Below, one piece after another: positions 18,628 to 28,155 of a DNA stretch of 59,038 nucleotides; positions within the stretch are counted from its first letter, which is position 1, and each line of letters opens with the position of its first letter. Under the pieces are notes generated by a model. The model worked only from the letters and a program-made list of their open reading frames with translations, made no database searches and was not told where the DNA came from. Origin of the DNA: a virus; IMG/VR virus record IMGVR_UViG_3300025659_000001, positions 1 to 59,038 of that record; one strand, written 5' to 3'. Position numbers and translations under genes: made by a program.

Positions 18628-19632
18628 CTATTGTTTCCTAGAGGCTACTGCAACTGAGCCAGATAGTATCTGAAATTCCTGCTGGAATTGCTGGTTAAGA
18701 GCTTGATACTCTGTCATGCCTAGTTGTATTTTCTGCATAGTAGTTTGTACTGATGCCTGATACTCTTGAACCTCTATCTGAACATCTTGAGCCCAAACCT
18801 GCACAGCAGCCTGATAGCGTCCCATTTCTAATTGATGTTCCTGTGATTCAGCTTGGATAGCAGCCGATGCCTCTTGAAACTCAGCAGTAGCTTTACCCAT
18901 TTGTGCTTGAAACTCTCCAATTTTACGGTCTATGACCTGCATCTTAGCAGCACCAAGCTCTACATCTTCCTCTGTATCTATATAAGTAGCAATAGCGGTG
19001 TGTTCTGCGCTTACATCTAGTGTAGGAGCCACGAATATCGGAGCACCACTATTAAAGGTAGTTGGCAAGGACTCACCAAGAGTAACACTAACGGTTAAGT
19101 CAGCTAATGTATCCCTTAATGCACTTACTTGTCTCAGCTTTGCTCTGACAGCCCCTCCGAGTACAACTAACTGTTCGTATTCCAAAGGAAAATTACGGAT
19201 AGATGCATCATCAAACGCCACTGTTGGGATAGGTATGTAGTACAACGCAGCAGGTTCTTCGGCTGTGGGAGCAGGAAATATCCTTACCAACCCACCTGAA
19301 ATATAATACCAAGGCTTAAAATCTGTCGCAAAGTAGATAGACCCGTCGTCTTGTATATCTTGTATACGTCTAGACTGCGCTAAAAGGCATTCATAGCCAG
19401 TTCGTGTAACAGCAATAATCTTCTTGTCATCAGCAGGTACACCATCGTCATCTACTGTTGCAATAGGTAATGGAGCTACACTTCTTAATCTTTCTTCTGG
19501 TAGAGCCTCAAATACAACTCTAGCAACCGAAGTCATCCAGTCACTAATAGCAATCTGCCAATCAAGCAATTCCATGCCTACTGGTCGAGCCCCTACGTAA
19601 TCTTCAATTCTTGTTTGAAATCTAGTAGCCAT
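18628..19632 (-). CDS. Head-tail connector/tail tubular A-like protein with C-terminal coiled coil
   Basis: The protein has 334 aa. Residues 1-200 show the mixed alpha/beta pattern of podovirus adaptor proteins (FATDFKPWYYISGGLVRIFP, then FPLEYEQLVVLGGAVRAKL), the second resembling the conserved helix in gp11-like tail tubular proteins. Residues 225-320 are a long Gln/Glu/Ala-rich coiled coil. Its position two genes after the capsid fits the adaptor that docks on the portal. The extended coiled coil is unusual and might reach along the tail. Confidence 0.55.
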   Translation of the reverse strand: MATRFQTRIEDYVGARPVGMELLDWQIAISDWMTSVARVVFEALPEERLRSVAPLPIATVDDDGVPADDKKIIAVTRTGYECLLAQSRRIQDIQDDGSIYFATDFKPWYYISGGLVRIFPAPTAEEPAALYYIPIPTVAFDDASIRNFPLEYEQLVVLGGAVRAKLRQVSALRDTLADLTVSVTLGESLPTTFNSGAPIFVAPTLDVSAEHTAIATYIDTEEDVELGAAKMQVIDRKIGEFQAQMGKATAEFQEASAAIQAESQEHQLEMGRYQAAVQVWAQDVQIEVQEYQASVQTTMQKIQLGMTEYQALNQQFQQEFQILSGSVAVASRKQ

Positions 19633-19635
19633 ATA

Positions 19636-20049
19636 TTACCTCGCTGGCCCAAAAGGGTATGGAGCACGTATAAAACGTATGCGTTCTGTCTTATCTTTGT
19701 TTTTAAGCTCCTGTGCGCGTCGTAGAGCCTCGTTGAACATAGTTAGGTGTATCTGGGCCTGCCTAGCGTTATGTTGAGCTTCTGAGGGGCTTGTAGCCTT
19801 CTTTATCAGATACCCACGATAGATAGCATAGAAAGACAATGCTTCCTGTACTTCTGCTGGTAGGTCAGGTTCAACAGTCAGAGCGTCAATAGCTAGTTCT
19901 GCTGGTTTGTATTCATAGGAAACTGTAATAGTTACAACTTCTTCAACACCTTCGATGATAGGCTCATACTCAGCGTCAAGGTCAAATTGCACAATCCCTA
20001 ACTCTGAATCGTCTTTAATATACCAATACTTGCCATCTGAAGTAGACAT
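19636..20049 (-). CDS. Head completion/connector protein candidate
   Basis: This is a 137-aa protein with an N-terminal beta part (TSDGKYWYIKDDSELGIVQF) and a C-terminal helical part (EALSFYAIYRGYLIKKATS). Small proteins of this build lie between the capsid and tail genes in many podoviruses and complete the head-tail joint. It overlaps the upstream gene by one base. The call rests on position; the family is not recognised. Confidence 0.5.
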   Translation of the reverse strand: MSTSDGKYWYIKDDSELGIVQFDLDAEYEPIIEGVEEVVTITVSYEYKPAELAIDALTVEPDLPAEVQEALSFYAIYRGYLIKKATSPSEAQHNARQAQIHLTMFNEALRRAQELKNKDKTERIRFIRAPYPFGPAR

Positions 20050-20357
20050 TAGTAGCCCTCCACATCTTCTGGGTTAATAAGTTCGCCTATATTCTCACCA
20101 CCATAACGTACTTGTGATATATGAATCAGTTGGTCGTCACGAGTGATACTTGATAGGACTCCAGATAGGCTATCTGTCAAATCATAATATTGCTGGTCTA
20201 CCACAGTGCTGAATGTGTCATGTGCAGTCTTAGTTTGAGCACCATCATCTGCGAATCTTTCCATTGCTTGGTTAAACCACAAAATCATCTGAGTCTCACC
20301 GAGTTCAGGATGATGTTGAGATGTGAGTTCAAGCAGTTGTCTTGTAGTTAAAGCCAT
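20049..20357 (-). CDS. Small head-tail joining protein candidate
   Basis: The protein has 102 aa, helical at the N-terminus (LTTRQLLELTSQHHPEL) with a beta hairpin in the middle (FSTVVDQQYYDLTDS). This pattern of a short helix pair and one YDLT-type strand recurs in gp6/adaptor-like connector proteins of tailed phages. It is the first gene after the capsid and is separated from it by a strong hairpin. Confidence 0.5.
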   Translation of the reverse strand: MALTTRQLLELTSQHHPELGETQMILWFNQAMERFADDGAQTKTAHDTFSTVVDQQYYDLTDSLSGVLSSITRDDQLIHISQVRYGGENIGELINPEDVEGY

Positions 20358-20375
20358 GTCTTACCCCTTATGGAA

Positions 20376-20399
20376 GGGAAGGGGCCGAAGCCCCTCCCC
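20376..20399 (-). terminator. Strong UUCG hairpin after the capsid gene
   Basis: On the minus strand GGGGAGGGGC, TTCG, GCCCCTTCCC form a roughly 10-bp stem with one mismatch and a UUCG tetraloop, 13 bases after the capsid stop. No clear T-run follows, so it may act as a partial terminator or as an RNA-stability element that sets high capsid output relative to the genes below. Confidence 0.6.
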
Positions 20400-20411
20400 A
20401 TTTGGTTTATC

Positions 20412-21956
20412 TTACGACCACATTGCGTGGGACTCAGGACATGACCATTCATATCCAGCTTCCGTGAGGATAAGGTCAACACGCTTGTCAATACCAGTGT
20501 TCTCTAGAGTCTGAACACCGACATAGATGGAAGTATCACGGTTTAACCCGTTACCCTTGAGAGGACGATATTTCACGTTCTTCAAGTTGATACCTAGCAT
20601 CTTGACAGAGCTTCCGTCAAGGTGGATATTACGCATGACATTCATATCACCATAAGGTGTGAATATCTTGGTAGTAGCCAGACCTAAGAGCTTACCACGA
20701 CCTTGAACGGTCAGGTCAGCACGGAACTGGGTGTTGATGTCCACGTTGTTACCGAAGTAACCACCAATTTTATGCAGCCAGTTATATGTGTCAGTATCAC
20801 ACATGAAGACTGTTGCACCAGCTTGGTTGTAACGTGGGTCGAAGTAACTCGACATATCTATAAGGAAATCATCAGAATCCTTGGTAGCAGTATTCAATGA
20901 GAATACGTTACCATGATTAACGATGAAGTCAACAGCACCCTGAGTAGTTCGGTATGTTCCAGACTGTGCTGAGAACAGACCCATTTCCTCTAAGTCCCAT
21001 TTATGCTCAATGAGCTTTTCTTTCCAGATACGTTCCCATTCATTCGGAGCAAGCTTCAGCACAGTTGCCCGGTCAGTATTGGTCATTGCCAGAGCAGTTT
21101 TCACTATCTGGGTCTGTCCATAACTGGTCAGGAAGGGCTGGTCGTTCCATGTCTGGGGTACGCCAGTACCTTTGCCCCACACGTTACTAATAACGTATGA
21201 ACGCATAGGCTCTAGAGATGTTGAGATTACTTTGCTATATACTGTAAAATCAGCAGCAGCACCGATTGGTACGTTGCTTGTATATGATGTGTATTCACCA
21301 CTTGCAGCTTTAACAACAGTACCAGTCAACAGCACGACAGAGCGTGTTACTGCTTGGATAGTTTTGTCGCCAGCATCTCCAACAGTATCTACACGGAAAA
21401 CCATATAGTCACTAATTGCAGTGCCACCATCAGCAGTAGCCGACAAATTCACCTTCACCAGTTGATTAGGAAGGAAGAATATTGGGGCTGTACCAGCGTC
21501 ACCGACATCAATCTTGTTGTTAGAGTTGCCATAGACGTTCTGCAAGTTACCTTCAGACTTATAATCAGTCGCAAAGTATATCTTTACAGTGTCGCCAGCA
21601 GCGATTGTTTCATTACTGCCATCATCTAAACCATTATAGTTCTGGAGTGTAGCATCATCAAAAGAATCATCATCTGTTGTAACTACGTGGCCCATTGGAT
21701 ACGCATAGCGTTTATGCCAACTGGGACGTTTTTCAATATACTTGAAAGTTGGGTCGTCAGTTGGGTCACGCCTTACCTTACTTACTAAACGAAAGAAAGG
21801 GTCTTGGGGAATATTTAGTTCTGAGATACGTTTCCCAAAGTTATATCGCCTCCGAAGGTCACCAGTATTATACGCCGAGGCATCACCACTGTCTCGGTCA
21901 TAATCGGTAAAAGTACCGATATCATTACCACTTGAATATAGTATTTCAGCAGCCAT
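20412..21956 (-). CDS. Major capsid protein
   Basis: The protein has 514 aa and is encoded directly after the scaffold gene and before the connectors, the standard capsid position. It has an N-terminal arm with RISELNIPQDPFFRLVSKV, which resembles the N-terminal segment of SU10-type HK97-fold capsids. A beta-rich insertion (residues 100-220) and an alpha/beta core follow (TQIVKTALAMTNTDRATVLK). There are no transmembrane segments. The assignment is from synteny, length and fold pattern. The flanking UUCG hairpin is typical of highly expressed capsid genes. Confidence 0.75.
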   Translation of the reverse strand: MAAEILYSSGNDIGTFTDYDRDSGDASAYNTGDLRRRYNFGKRISELNIPQDPFFRLVSKVRRDPTDDPTFKYIEKRPSWHKRYAYPMGHVVTTDDDSFDDATLQNYNGLDDGSNETIAAGDTVKIYFATDYKSEGNLQNVYGNSNNKIDVGDAGTAPIFFLPNQLVKVNLSATADGGTAISDYMVFRVDTVGDAGDKTIQAVTRSVVLLTGTVVKAASGEYTSYTSNVPIGAAADFTVYSKVISTSLEPMRSYVISNVWGKGTGVPQTWNDQPFLTSYGQTQIVKTALAMTNTDRATVLKLAPNEWERIWKEKLIEHKWDLEEMGLFSAQSGTYRTTQGAVDFIVNHGNVFSLNTATKDSDDFLIDMSSYFDPRYNQAGATVFMCDTDTYNWLHKIGGYFGNNVDINTQFRADLTVQGRGKLLGLATTKIFTPYGDMNVMRNIHLDGSSVKMLGINLKNVKYRPLKGNGLNRDTSIYVGVQTLENTGIDKRVDLILTEAGYEWSCPESHAMWS

Positions 21957-21982
21957 TTTTTTACTCTCCTATTATTCTCCGA

Positions 21983-22957
21983 TTAAGATATTTCAAAATC
22001 GAATATGTTGTCCAAGTTATCTTCTGTACTAAGCATTCTATCGAAGAGAACGTCGTCTTGCGAGCGACTGTCTCCTCCATCATCAGAACTTATAGCAGCA
22101 CCTTGGCTTGTTGGCAGCTTTCTAACACCCTGCATCTGCTCAAGCATTTCCTTCTTCTGAGCATTTGCGATGTTTTTAGTGGCATTTTCACGGTTTAGAA
22201 TTAAGTCAAGGTCTGGAAGCGTCATGATATGAGATTTGGCGCGTGCCATCATATCACCGAACTGTTCTTCCGTCATTCCACGCTCTTTCATAAACACCTT
22301 CGCTTCCTGCTGTTGTTTTATCTGCAACTGTGTCTGATGAGCACGAACCTTTTCCTGATTAATTAAGTCAGAAGCACGTTTTTGTACCATCTTATCCACG
22401 TATGTCGCAAGCACCTTACCAGAATCTGTATCTTGGTCGAGTGCCTCATCAGCATTAAAATGAAAATCCTCACCTAGCCCAAGCTGTTCTTGGATACTTT
22501 TCGCTGGTTTACCACCAGACGTTAAGTAATCCTCGACATAATCAACTAAGCCGGAGTCTTGTTTCATTGCCTGAAGAATAGGGGCAAAAGTTTTTAGTTC
22601 TTGCAATTCCTTATTCTCAGCAGCTAGCCGTTGAGCTTCACGGCTTGAATCAGAGTATCGGCCTTCTAAGTTAGCAAGACGTTCTTCTAATTCTGTTTGT
22701 CCACTTGAACTGGAGCCTTCCCGCCGTTTAGGTGATTTTTTGGCTGTTACACCGTCACCTCTACGACCTTCGGGGTTACCTTGGGGGACTGGCGCAGGGA
22801 ATCCTTCATTATCATCTTCTCCTGATAAATCGAACTGTGAACCATTAACTTTGAGATCGAGGGCCTCAAAGAAATCAGCGTTACCGTCGGAGCCGTCATC
22901 AACCATTGATAAGTCAATATTGGGGTTACCTACGATTCCTGTGCTTTCTTTACCCAT
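21983..22957 (-). CDS. Capsid scaffolding protein
   Basis: The protein has 324 aa, is acidic and predicted almost wholly helical or disordered. There is an N-terminal disordered region (GNPEGRRGDGVTAKKSPKRR), a coiled coil at 85-125 (ELEERLANLEGRYSDSSREA), and helical Gln/Lys-rich segments to the end. This composition is typical of podovirus scaffolding proteins that direct head assembly and leave before packaging. It sits between portal and capsid genes, the normal order. Confidence 0.75.
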   Translation of the reverse strand: MGKESTGIVGNPNIDLSMVDDGSDGNADFFEALDLKVNGSQFDLSGEDDNEGFPAPVPQGNPEGRRGDGVTAKKSPKRREGSSSSGQTELEERLANLEGRYSDSSREAQRLAAENKELQELKTFAPILQAMKQDSGLVDYVEDYLTSGGKPAKSIQEQLGLGEDFHFNADEALDQDTDSGKVLATYVDKMVQKRASDLINQEKVRAHQTQLQIKQQQEAKVFMKERGMTEEQFGDMMARAKSHIMTLPDLDLILNRENATKNIANAQKKEMLEQMQGVRKLPTSQGAAISSDDGGDSRSQDDVLFDRMLSTEDNLDNIFDFEIS

Positions 22958-22977
22958 TTTTACCTCCTGCGAATAAT

Positions 22978-25254
22978 CTAACTATTATTCTTGTTTTTGT
23001 CAACAGATTTCTCTTGACTTTGTTGCATTTGTGCTTTTGCACTTGTAACTTCGTTCAAGACCTTTTGTTTTGCAGCCGTGTCAGTTAGGATTTTATCGAG
23101 AGCAACTTCATAGTCTTTCTCCATTCCACCTACCTTTAGGGCAGCCTGTGTAACCTTTTCCTTGATTCCAGCCTGTACCAACTGACGCTCCAGAGTTTCG
23201 ACGGTTCCCTCTGAATCGCTCAGAGCTTCTTCCATCTGTTCTATCTTGCCTGCCATCTGTGCATACTGAGATTTTCTCTGAGCAATGCGTTCTTTATCCT
23301 TGATGTCAGTCTCTGCGAGCACAGCCAAGTCATCAACGACACCAAGCTGTAACAGTTCTTTGAGTTCAGCAAGATAAGCCCAGCGATTAACAGGCATTGT
23401 GGAACCAGATACAATTCTGACATCCATCTTACATGCTTGATAATCCATGCTCTTACCGATTGCTTCGCCCATATCACTATATAGCGGTATGTTGAACTCG
23501 ACTTCACGCTCCTCAAGTATATGAGAAGGCTGTACGATACGGAATCGCTTATTGGCGGTATAGGTTGCTTGGGTGAACTGAAGTATAATCTTCCCTAGTT
23601 GACGTAAAGAAGGTTCTATCGACTGTTTCATCCATTGCTTGATTCGTCGAGTGCCATACTCATCAAGGGCAAGCATCCCTCTAAACGTTTCATGCTGTGA
23701 ACTTGTGTCACCTTGCATACTAGCGTAAATTCCCGCTAGATACTCCATGTCATTCTTATCATTCTGTATCAGAGTGAAGAATGCGTTGGGTAACTGTGCT
23801 GGCAATACAGGTTGTGGGGCCTTTTCAGCTCCGGGCTTAACTGGTAAAAGTGCGCCGGGACTAGCTGAATATTTCTCCCAAACTCTAGCATCAATCGTTC
23901 CTTCTTCATATATCCATCGCAAGGAAGAACCCAGCGTAGCGTTATGGATAAGCAACTGGTGCATCTTATTGATTTCCATCTGTTTACCTACCAGTGGGCT
24001 TACAGCCGACATTGGGAAAGGCGTACCAGTCCATTTGTAATGGAAGGGAACAATAGGATATTCAGTCACTCTTTCATGAAGAACTTTTTCCCATAGCACA
24101 ATATCACCGACCATGACAGTCTGTCTGATTCGTGTGCCGTTGAACTTGATAGCGTCGACAATTTGCTTCGCAAATTTCGCCACGCTAGCCAATTTATCAT
24201 ACTCTTTTTGAGACACTATCTTATTCTCAATCTTAGATAGTTCAGCCTGAACCTTACTCATGTGTTCCTGCACTGCAACTTGAATCTGTTGTTCAGCCAT
24301 CTTCTGAGCCTTCTGCATTTCCAAGTCCATACGGGCTTGAAGCATTTTGCCTTCCTGCACGGCTTGCATCATCTGTTGCTGTTGTTCCATTAACTGAACT
24401 TGCATTTCCTGAGTAATCTCTTGCTGGTAAACCTTCGCAGCCTGTTGAGCCTGCTTGAGTTGTGCCTTAGTAAGAGGTTTGCGGTAAAAGACGTTCACAT
24501 AAGGAACTCTAATCTTCTCATACATTTCAAAGTATTCGATAAGTTGTTCATGTGTACCATCGGGGTTGATAACATCTGACATCCCATAATCATCATGTGG
24601 ATTGAACAGATGCTGGTCACCACCAATCTCTTTTTCGCTTGTGTCATAATAATTAGAGTCATTCCCAGTAGCCTTTTTAATCTTGGCTTGATAATTTGGG
24701 AACATTCTAATGAGATACGATTTAGGTAAAAGCTTTCTAATAAAAATATAGCCAGCATCACGAAATAACATATCTCGACTTTTGGGGTCTGGAAAGACAT
24801 CCCAAGGATGTACTGTGTCTAATACTACTTCGCCTGCTCCGTCGTCCATATCTGTGTCAACTGAACATATCATATAACCAAGACTCTTTGTTATTGAGTC
24901 ATTGATTACATTGCCATATTTGGTTTGACCATCTGACAAATGCCAGACATATTCAGAGAGACTACTGAAAACCGCAGCAACCGCAGAATCAGACCCTTCC
25001 ACACCCACAGCCCGCCAGCGAGGATTGTTCGCTGTCGCATAGAAATTGAGCATTTCCACAACTGGCAAGATGCGATTAACGGTGTGATAAGGCATTCCTT
25101 GTGCTTTTAAGTCATCAATCTGACTCTCTGTAAGTTGGACATCGTGAGCGAAGTCATTGCCACGCACATTAATCTTGCGCCACTGATGGCGGTTTTGACC
25201 ATTCGATATATTGAACAGTTGCCTAATTTGCGTAGATTTCTTCTCTCGTGCCAT
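22978..25254 (-). CDS. Portal protein with internal Gln/Met-rich coiled coil
   Basis: The protein has 758 aa, the length range of P22-like and marine podovirus portals. N-terminal GQNRHQWRKINVRGNDF and a middle part with YKWTGTPFPMSAVSPL followed by NKMHQLLIHNATLGSS match the conserved portal pattern in which the protein names its own fall-back to the plus ring. Later, GDTSSQHETFRGMLALDEYG is typical. Residues 270-360 form a Gln/Met/Glu-rich coiled coil inserted in the middle. The dodecameric portal is the DNA gate and terminase docking site. It lies between the 262-aa head protein and the scaffold. Confidence 0.8.
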   Translation of the reverse strand: MAREKKSTQIRQLFNISNGQNRHQWRKINVRGNDFAHDVQLTESQIDDLKAQGMPYHTVNRILPVVEMLNFYATANNPRWRAVGVEGSDSAVAAVFSSLSEYVWHLSDGQTKYGNVINDSITKSLGYMICSVDTDMDDGAGEVVLDTVHPWDVFPDPKSRDMLFRDAGYIFIRKLLPKSYLIRMFPNYQAKIKKATGNDSNYYDTSEKEIGGDQHLFNPHDDYGMSDVINPDGTHEQLIEYFEMYEKIRVPYVNVFYRKPLTKAQLKQAQQAAKVYQQEITQEMQVQLMEQQQQMMQAVQEGKMLQARMDLEMQKAQKMAEQQIQVAVQEHMSKVQAELSKIENKIVSQKEYDKLASVAKFAKQIVDAIKFNGTRIRQTVMVGDIVLWEKVLHERVTEYPIVPFHYKWTGTPFPMSAVSPLVGKQMEINKMHQLLIHNATLGSSLRWIYEEGTIDARVWEKYSASPGALLPVKPGAEKAPQPVLPAQLPNAFFTLIQNDKNDMEYLAGIYASMQGDTSSQHETFRGMLALDEYGTRRIKQWMKQSIEPSLRQLGKIILQFTQATYTANKRFRIVQPSHILEEREVEFNIPLYSDMGEAIGKSMDYQACKMDVRIVSGSTMPVNRWAYLAELKELLQLGVVDDLAVLAETDIKDKERIAQRKSQYAQMAGKIEQMEEALSDSEGTVETLERQLVQAGIKEKVTQAALKVGGMEKDYEVALDKILTDTAAKQKVLNEVTSAKAQMQQSQEKSVDKNKNNS

Positions 25255-25263
25255 AATTTACTC

Positions 25264-26052
25264 CTAGTTTCTTACTCTACTGTCTTTAATAACTACCATT
25301 GAAAATCCACCAGCCACATGAGCACCAGAGGCAGAAGCCTTTGCATCCAAATGAATGTCTGCACGACCATCTATTCTTTTAGGTGGGTCAAATGTGTAAG
25401 GCACACTAGAGCCAGCATAGCCAGCTAATTCGTGTTTCACATTCTCAACTTCACCATAAGCATGTGCATGGATACGAGCAATTAAACCCTTTGTATCATT
25501 TGTGGTAGCATGAACAGACATGATATATGCTTTATGCCCAAAAGGTACGTGAGCATGTGTTCCCATTGACTGACCATAACCGATTGGGATACTGTAATAT
25601 ACAGTCGCTGGTACACCAGTGGTGACTGTTCCAGTTCCCGCATAGATGATTCCTGCATTTGTTCCACCACTACCAGCAGCAATAACTCTTAGCCTATAAA
25701 TACGGTAAAATAATGCTGTTGTTAATACGGTAGTCCGACCATCCATAGCTACTGTTTCCTGCACTTTGTCTCCTGCAAAGTTAAAGCCATACACAATTAC
25801 CGATGTGGCTCCTGTACTGCCGACATCATCTGCTGTTGAGGCTGACGTAATCTTCACGACTGAATCAGCAGTCCACGCAGACCAATCTACTGGTACAGCA
25901 TCTATATCCAAAAAGGAAGTCCCTACGGCAGTGTTATGACCAAACTTATGGCTCACTTCCCAACCGGGGATAAGGTTTGCAGCAATCAACATCCCTTTGG
26001 ATGCGATGACATTAAGCGCATGTTGAAAATTAAAGCGACTAATTCCTAGCAT
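25264..26052 (-). CDS. Head-associated beta-rich protein between terminase and portal
   Basis: The protein has 262 aa and is rich in Gly, Ala, Thr and Val, predicted beta with little helix (residues 75-175 especially). It has a His-rich stretch (GTHAHVPFGHKAYIMSVHA). No enzyme motif is clear. Proteins of this size and make-up between the terminase and portal genes in marine podoviruses are virion structural proteins, possibly decoration proteins or head fibres. The exact role is unknown. Confidence 0.5.
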   Translation of the reverse strand: MLGISRFNFQHALNVIASKGMLIAANLIPGWEVSHKFGHNTAVGTSFLDIDAVPVDWSAWTADSVVKITSASTADDVGSTGATSVIVYGFNFAGDKVQETVAMDGRTTVLTTALFYRIYRLRVIAAGSGGTNAGIIYAGTGTVTTGVPATVYYSIPIGYGQSMGTHAHVPFGHKAYIMSVHATTNDTKGLIARIHAHAYGEVENVKHELAGYAGSSVPYTFDPPKRIDGRADIHLDAKASASGAHVAGGFSMVVIKDSRVRN

Positions 26053-26061
26053 AGTTATCTC

Positions 26062-27645
26062 CTAACTTGTAACCCAATCTCTGGGTTTTGGTTTAAATGA
26101 TACATATTCACCGCTATCTGCATCCTTCTTCGCATTCGGTGGATGTGCGAACTTGATGGCATACGCCAAGGCATCAATAGTATCATCATGTGCCATACGT
26201 GGGCCGAAGGTTAAAATTTCTCGCTGAAGGTCATAATGGTTCTTCTTGATATGAAGTTGCCCAACAGGTAGTCGGGGTTCCAGTATGCCTTGTATTCTAT
26301 CTCTCTTAGACATGTGATTACCGGGTTTCTCCGGCCTGAATGGTAGTGACCAGTTGTTACGTCTCATCATCTCTGAACGTACTGCTTGGATAACTGGTTT
26401 TGACATGCTGGTGTCCTCAATCACAAACAAATTAGGGTGGTATGTGCTTGACATATTGAACATATAGTCAACAATACCGGGTTTATCAGAGCCGGGAATA
26501 CCCAGTACTGGTAAAGACCTTTTGCGAATTGGGTCTAGCGTATATATCATATTATCTGAGTCTACTGCCACTGGTTGCATTACAGAGAAATCAGCGTCTC
26601 GTCTTATAGAATCTGTGGCAGGGTCAACGCCAACAAAGACATTAACTGGTCGCCAGTCTTCCTCAACTGCGATTCCATTACGGTCTGTGACCTTTAATAG
26701 ATTAAGCCCGGAATCGTCATCGTGCTTAAATATACCATCCCAATAACGTATATGGTCTCTTCTAAAGATTGAATCTTCTTCACTCTGAACCTCCATCATA
26801 TATTCTTGATAAAACTTTTGTGGTGTGCCTGAGTCAGCATAGAATTTCTTCTTACGCTCAAGCTCTTTATGTCCAAACCAACTGGGCCATAATGCTGTAC
26901 CATCTTCTTGAACTGCTTTATGTGTTACAACATCCCATGAATAATCTTTACCTTCTTTCATGGCTTGTTCATAACCTACAAGTATTCTCTGAATAAAAGA
27001 GTCAAAGTGAACAGGAGTACCATTTATACGTAGTCTACCTGTCTTTGGCTCCAATGCTGGGAATACAACTGCTGTTACAAGGTTGGCAATCTTAGACCTA
27101 GAGTCTGGTGTTAATGTATTGGTTTCGTCCTCAAAATCATCAAGCACTACAAGTTCGTAACGCTTATGGAGCTTGGCAGCTCCACGTATACCAGAAAGGT
27201 TTGATTTTGATACGAGTTTACAACCATTAGCTAATTCAATATCATCTTCAGTCCATTTACGACCTTTCATTGTACCAAAATAGTATTTGATACGGTCGTT
27301 ATACTCTAAGTGATATTTAACATAGTCAAGGTTGGGTATGGAGATACGACTTGAAGCAGCAACCCAGCCATAGAATAATGGGTCTTTGGGGTCTGCGAAA
27401 CAGAAGTCATGTAAAATATTTGCTTTAGTTAGTACGGTTTTGCCATGTCCACGAGGTAGAATGATAGCTTGCTGCCGAATATTCCAATCCAGCAGCTTAT
27501 CAGCTATCGTATAATGAAAAAAAGGTGTTTCTGAACGTCTAAAATCATCAGGTAAAAATAATTTACCGTAAGCAATCAGGTCATTCTTTGCTAACTGGAG
27601 TGCCTGTTCCTTCTGACTTACGTTCCCTATGTGTACTGCTGTCAT
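26062..27645 (-). CDS. terL: Terminase large subunit
   Basis: This 527-aa DNA-packaging motor has both expected domains. The ATPase domain has Walker A LPRGHGKT (residues 63-70) and Walker B LVVLDDFED. The RNase H-like nuclease has VGVDPATD as its first acidic motif and DDTIDALAYAIKF as the last. Together they translocate DNA through the portal and cut it into genome lengths. The start overlaps the end of the preceding small gene. The variant is the short-arm type of podoviruses. Which packaging strategy it uses cannot be told by eye; the circular assembly would suit headful packaging. Confidence 0.92.
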   Translation of the reverse strand: MTAVHIGNVSQKEQALQLAKNDLIAYGKLFLPDDFRRSETPFFHYTIADKLLDWNIRQQAIILPRGHGKTVLTKANILHDFCFADPKDPLFYGWVAASSRISIPNLDYVKYHLEYNDRIKYYFGTMKGRKWTEDDIELANGCKLVSKSNLSGIRGAAKLHKRYELVVLDDFEDETNTLTPDSRSKIANLVTAVVFPALEPKTGRLRINGTPVHFDSFIQRILVGYEQAMKEGKDYSWDVVTHKAVQEDGTALWPSWFGHKELERKKKFYADSGTPQKFYQEYMMEVQSEEDSIFRRDHIRYWDGIFKHDDDSGLNLLKVTDRNGIAVEEDWRPVNVFVGVDPATDSIRRDADFSVMQPVAVDSDNMIYTLDPIRKRSLPVLGIPGSDKPGIVDYMFNMSSTYHPNLFVIEDTSMSKPVIQAVRSEMMRRNNWSLPFRPEKPGNHMSKRDRIQGILEPRLPVGQLHIKKNHYDLQREILTFGPRMAHDDTIDALAYAIKFAHPPNAKKDADSGEYVSFKPKPRDWVTS

Positions 27646-27877
27646 CTACCGTCTGCTCCTGTGCCTTGAGTTTTGCTTGCGCTTCAACTTCGGTCTTTTT
27701 CTTATCTAAAAATGCCAATACTTCATCCTCGTGTGTCTCATAATAATGCTCCACTATGATTTCTACGTCAGCTAATCGGCTGTGCAATATCTGAATTGCC
27801 TGATTAAGCTGTAAAATAGCCGATTGTACGTAACCCTTGGGCATTTGTCGTTTTCCTTTTCTAGTACTCATTCTCAT
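27581..27877 (-). CDS. Small coiled-coil protein upstream of terminase
   Basis: The protein has 98 aa (96 if ATG 27871 is used), with a basic N-terminus (STRKGKRQMPKGYVQSA), a coiled coil (residues 20-75) and a polar tail. It overlaps the start of terL by 65 bases and the end of the gene before it by 17. It is not recognised. A DNA-binding or packaging-accessory role is possible from the basic end and its position. Confidence 0.55.
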   Translation of the reverse strand: MRMSTRKGKRQMPKGYVQSAILQLNQAIQILHSRLADVEIIVEHYYETHEDEVLAFLDKKKTEVEAQAKLKAQEQTVDDSSTHRERKSEGTGTPVSKE

Positions 27878-28055
27878 ATGCCTTTCGTTGCTTCATTGAT
27901 TCTTCTAATTCAAATTGGTCAAATATTGGGTCATTTGATTCAAATTCTTTGTCAAGTTTAGCGAAAAACTGACCATCAGGCAGGCGAACCATTCCGTTTG
28001 ATTGAATTGTAATGCCTTCCTTGAATACTCTTGTTGATATGTCTATGTCACTCAT
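27861..28055 (-). CDS. Small acidic protein of unknown function
   Basis: The protein has 64 aa and is acidic, with a short beta part (GITIQSNGMVRLPDGQFF) and a helical C-terminus. Its ATG overlaps the stop of a tiny basic frame upstream (ATGA). It is not recognised and lies between the small and large terminase genes. Confidence 0.5.
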   Translation of the reverse strand: MSDIDISTRVFKEGITIQSNGMVRLPDGQFFAKLDKEFESNDPIFDQFELEESMKQRKAYENEY

Positions 28056-28117
28056 CTTCTGGTTCCTTGACGTTTTCGTGGTTTATTGGCTGCTTTTTGT
28101 TCCATATCGCTCTCCAT
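28052..28117 (-). CDS. Possible micro-gene, 17-21 aa, strongly basic
   Basis: The frame ATG 28117 (or 28105) to TGA 28052 encodes a 21- or 17-residue peptide, KPRKRQGTRR at its end. Its stop overlaps the next start in an ATGA arrangement, which suggests translational coupling; GGAGAG lies just before the second ATG. It could be a leader for the next gene or a small basic protein. Evidence is thin. Confidence 0.3.
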   Translation of the reverse strand: MESDMEQKAANKPRKRQGTRR

Positions 28118-28155
28118 GTGTATAAATTAACTGGGTTTGTGTACTAAAACAAGCT

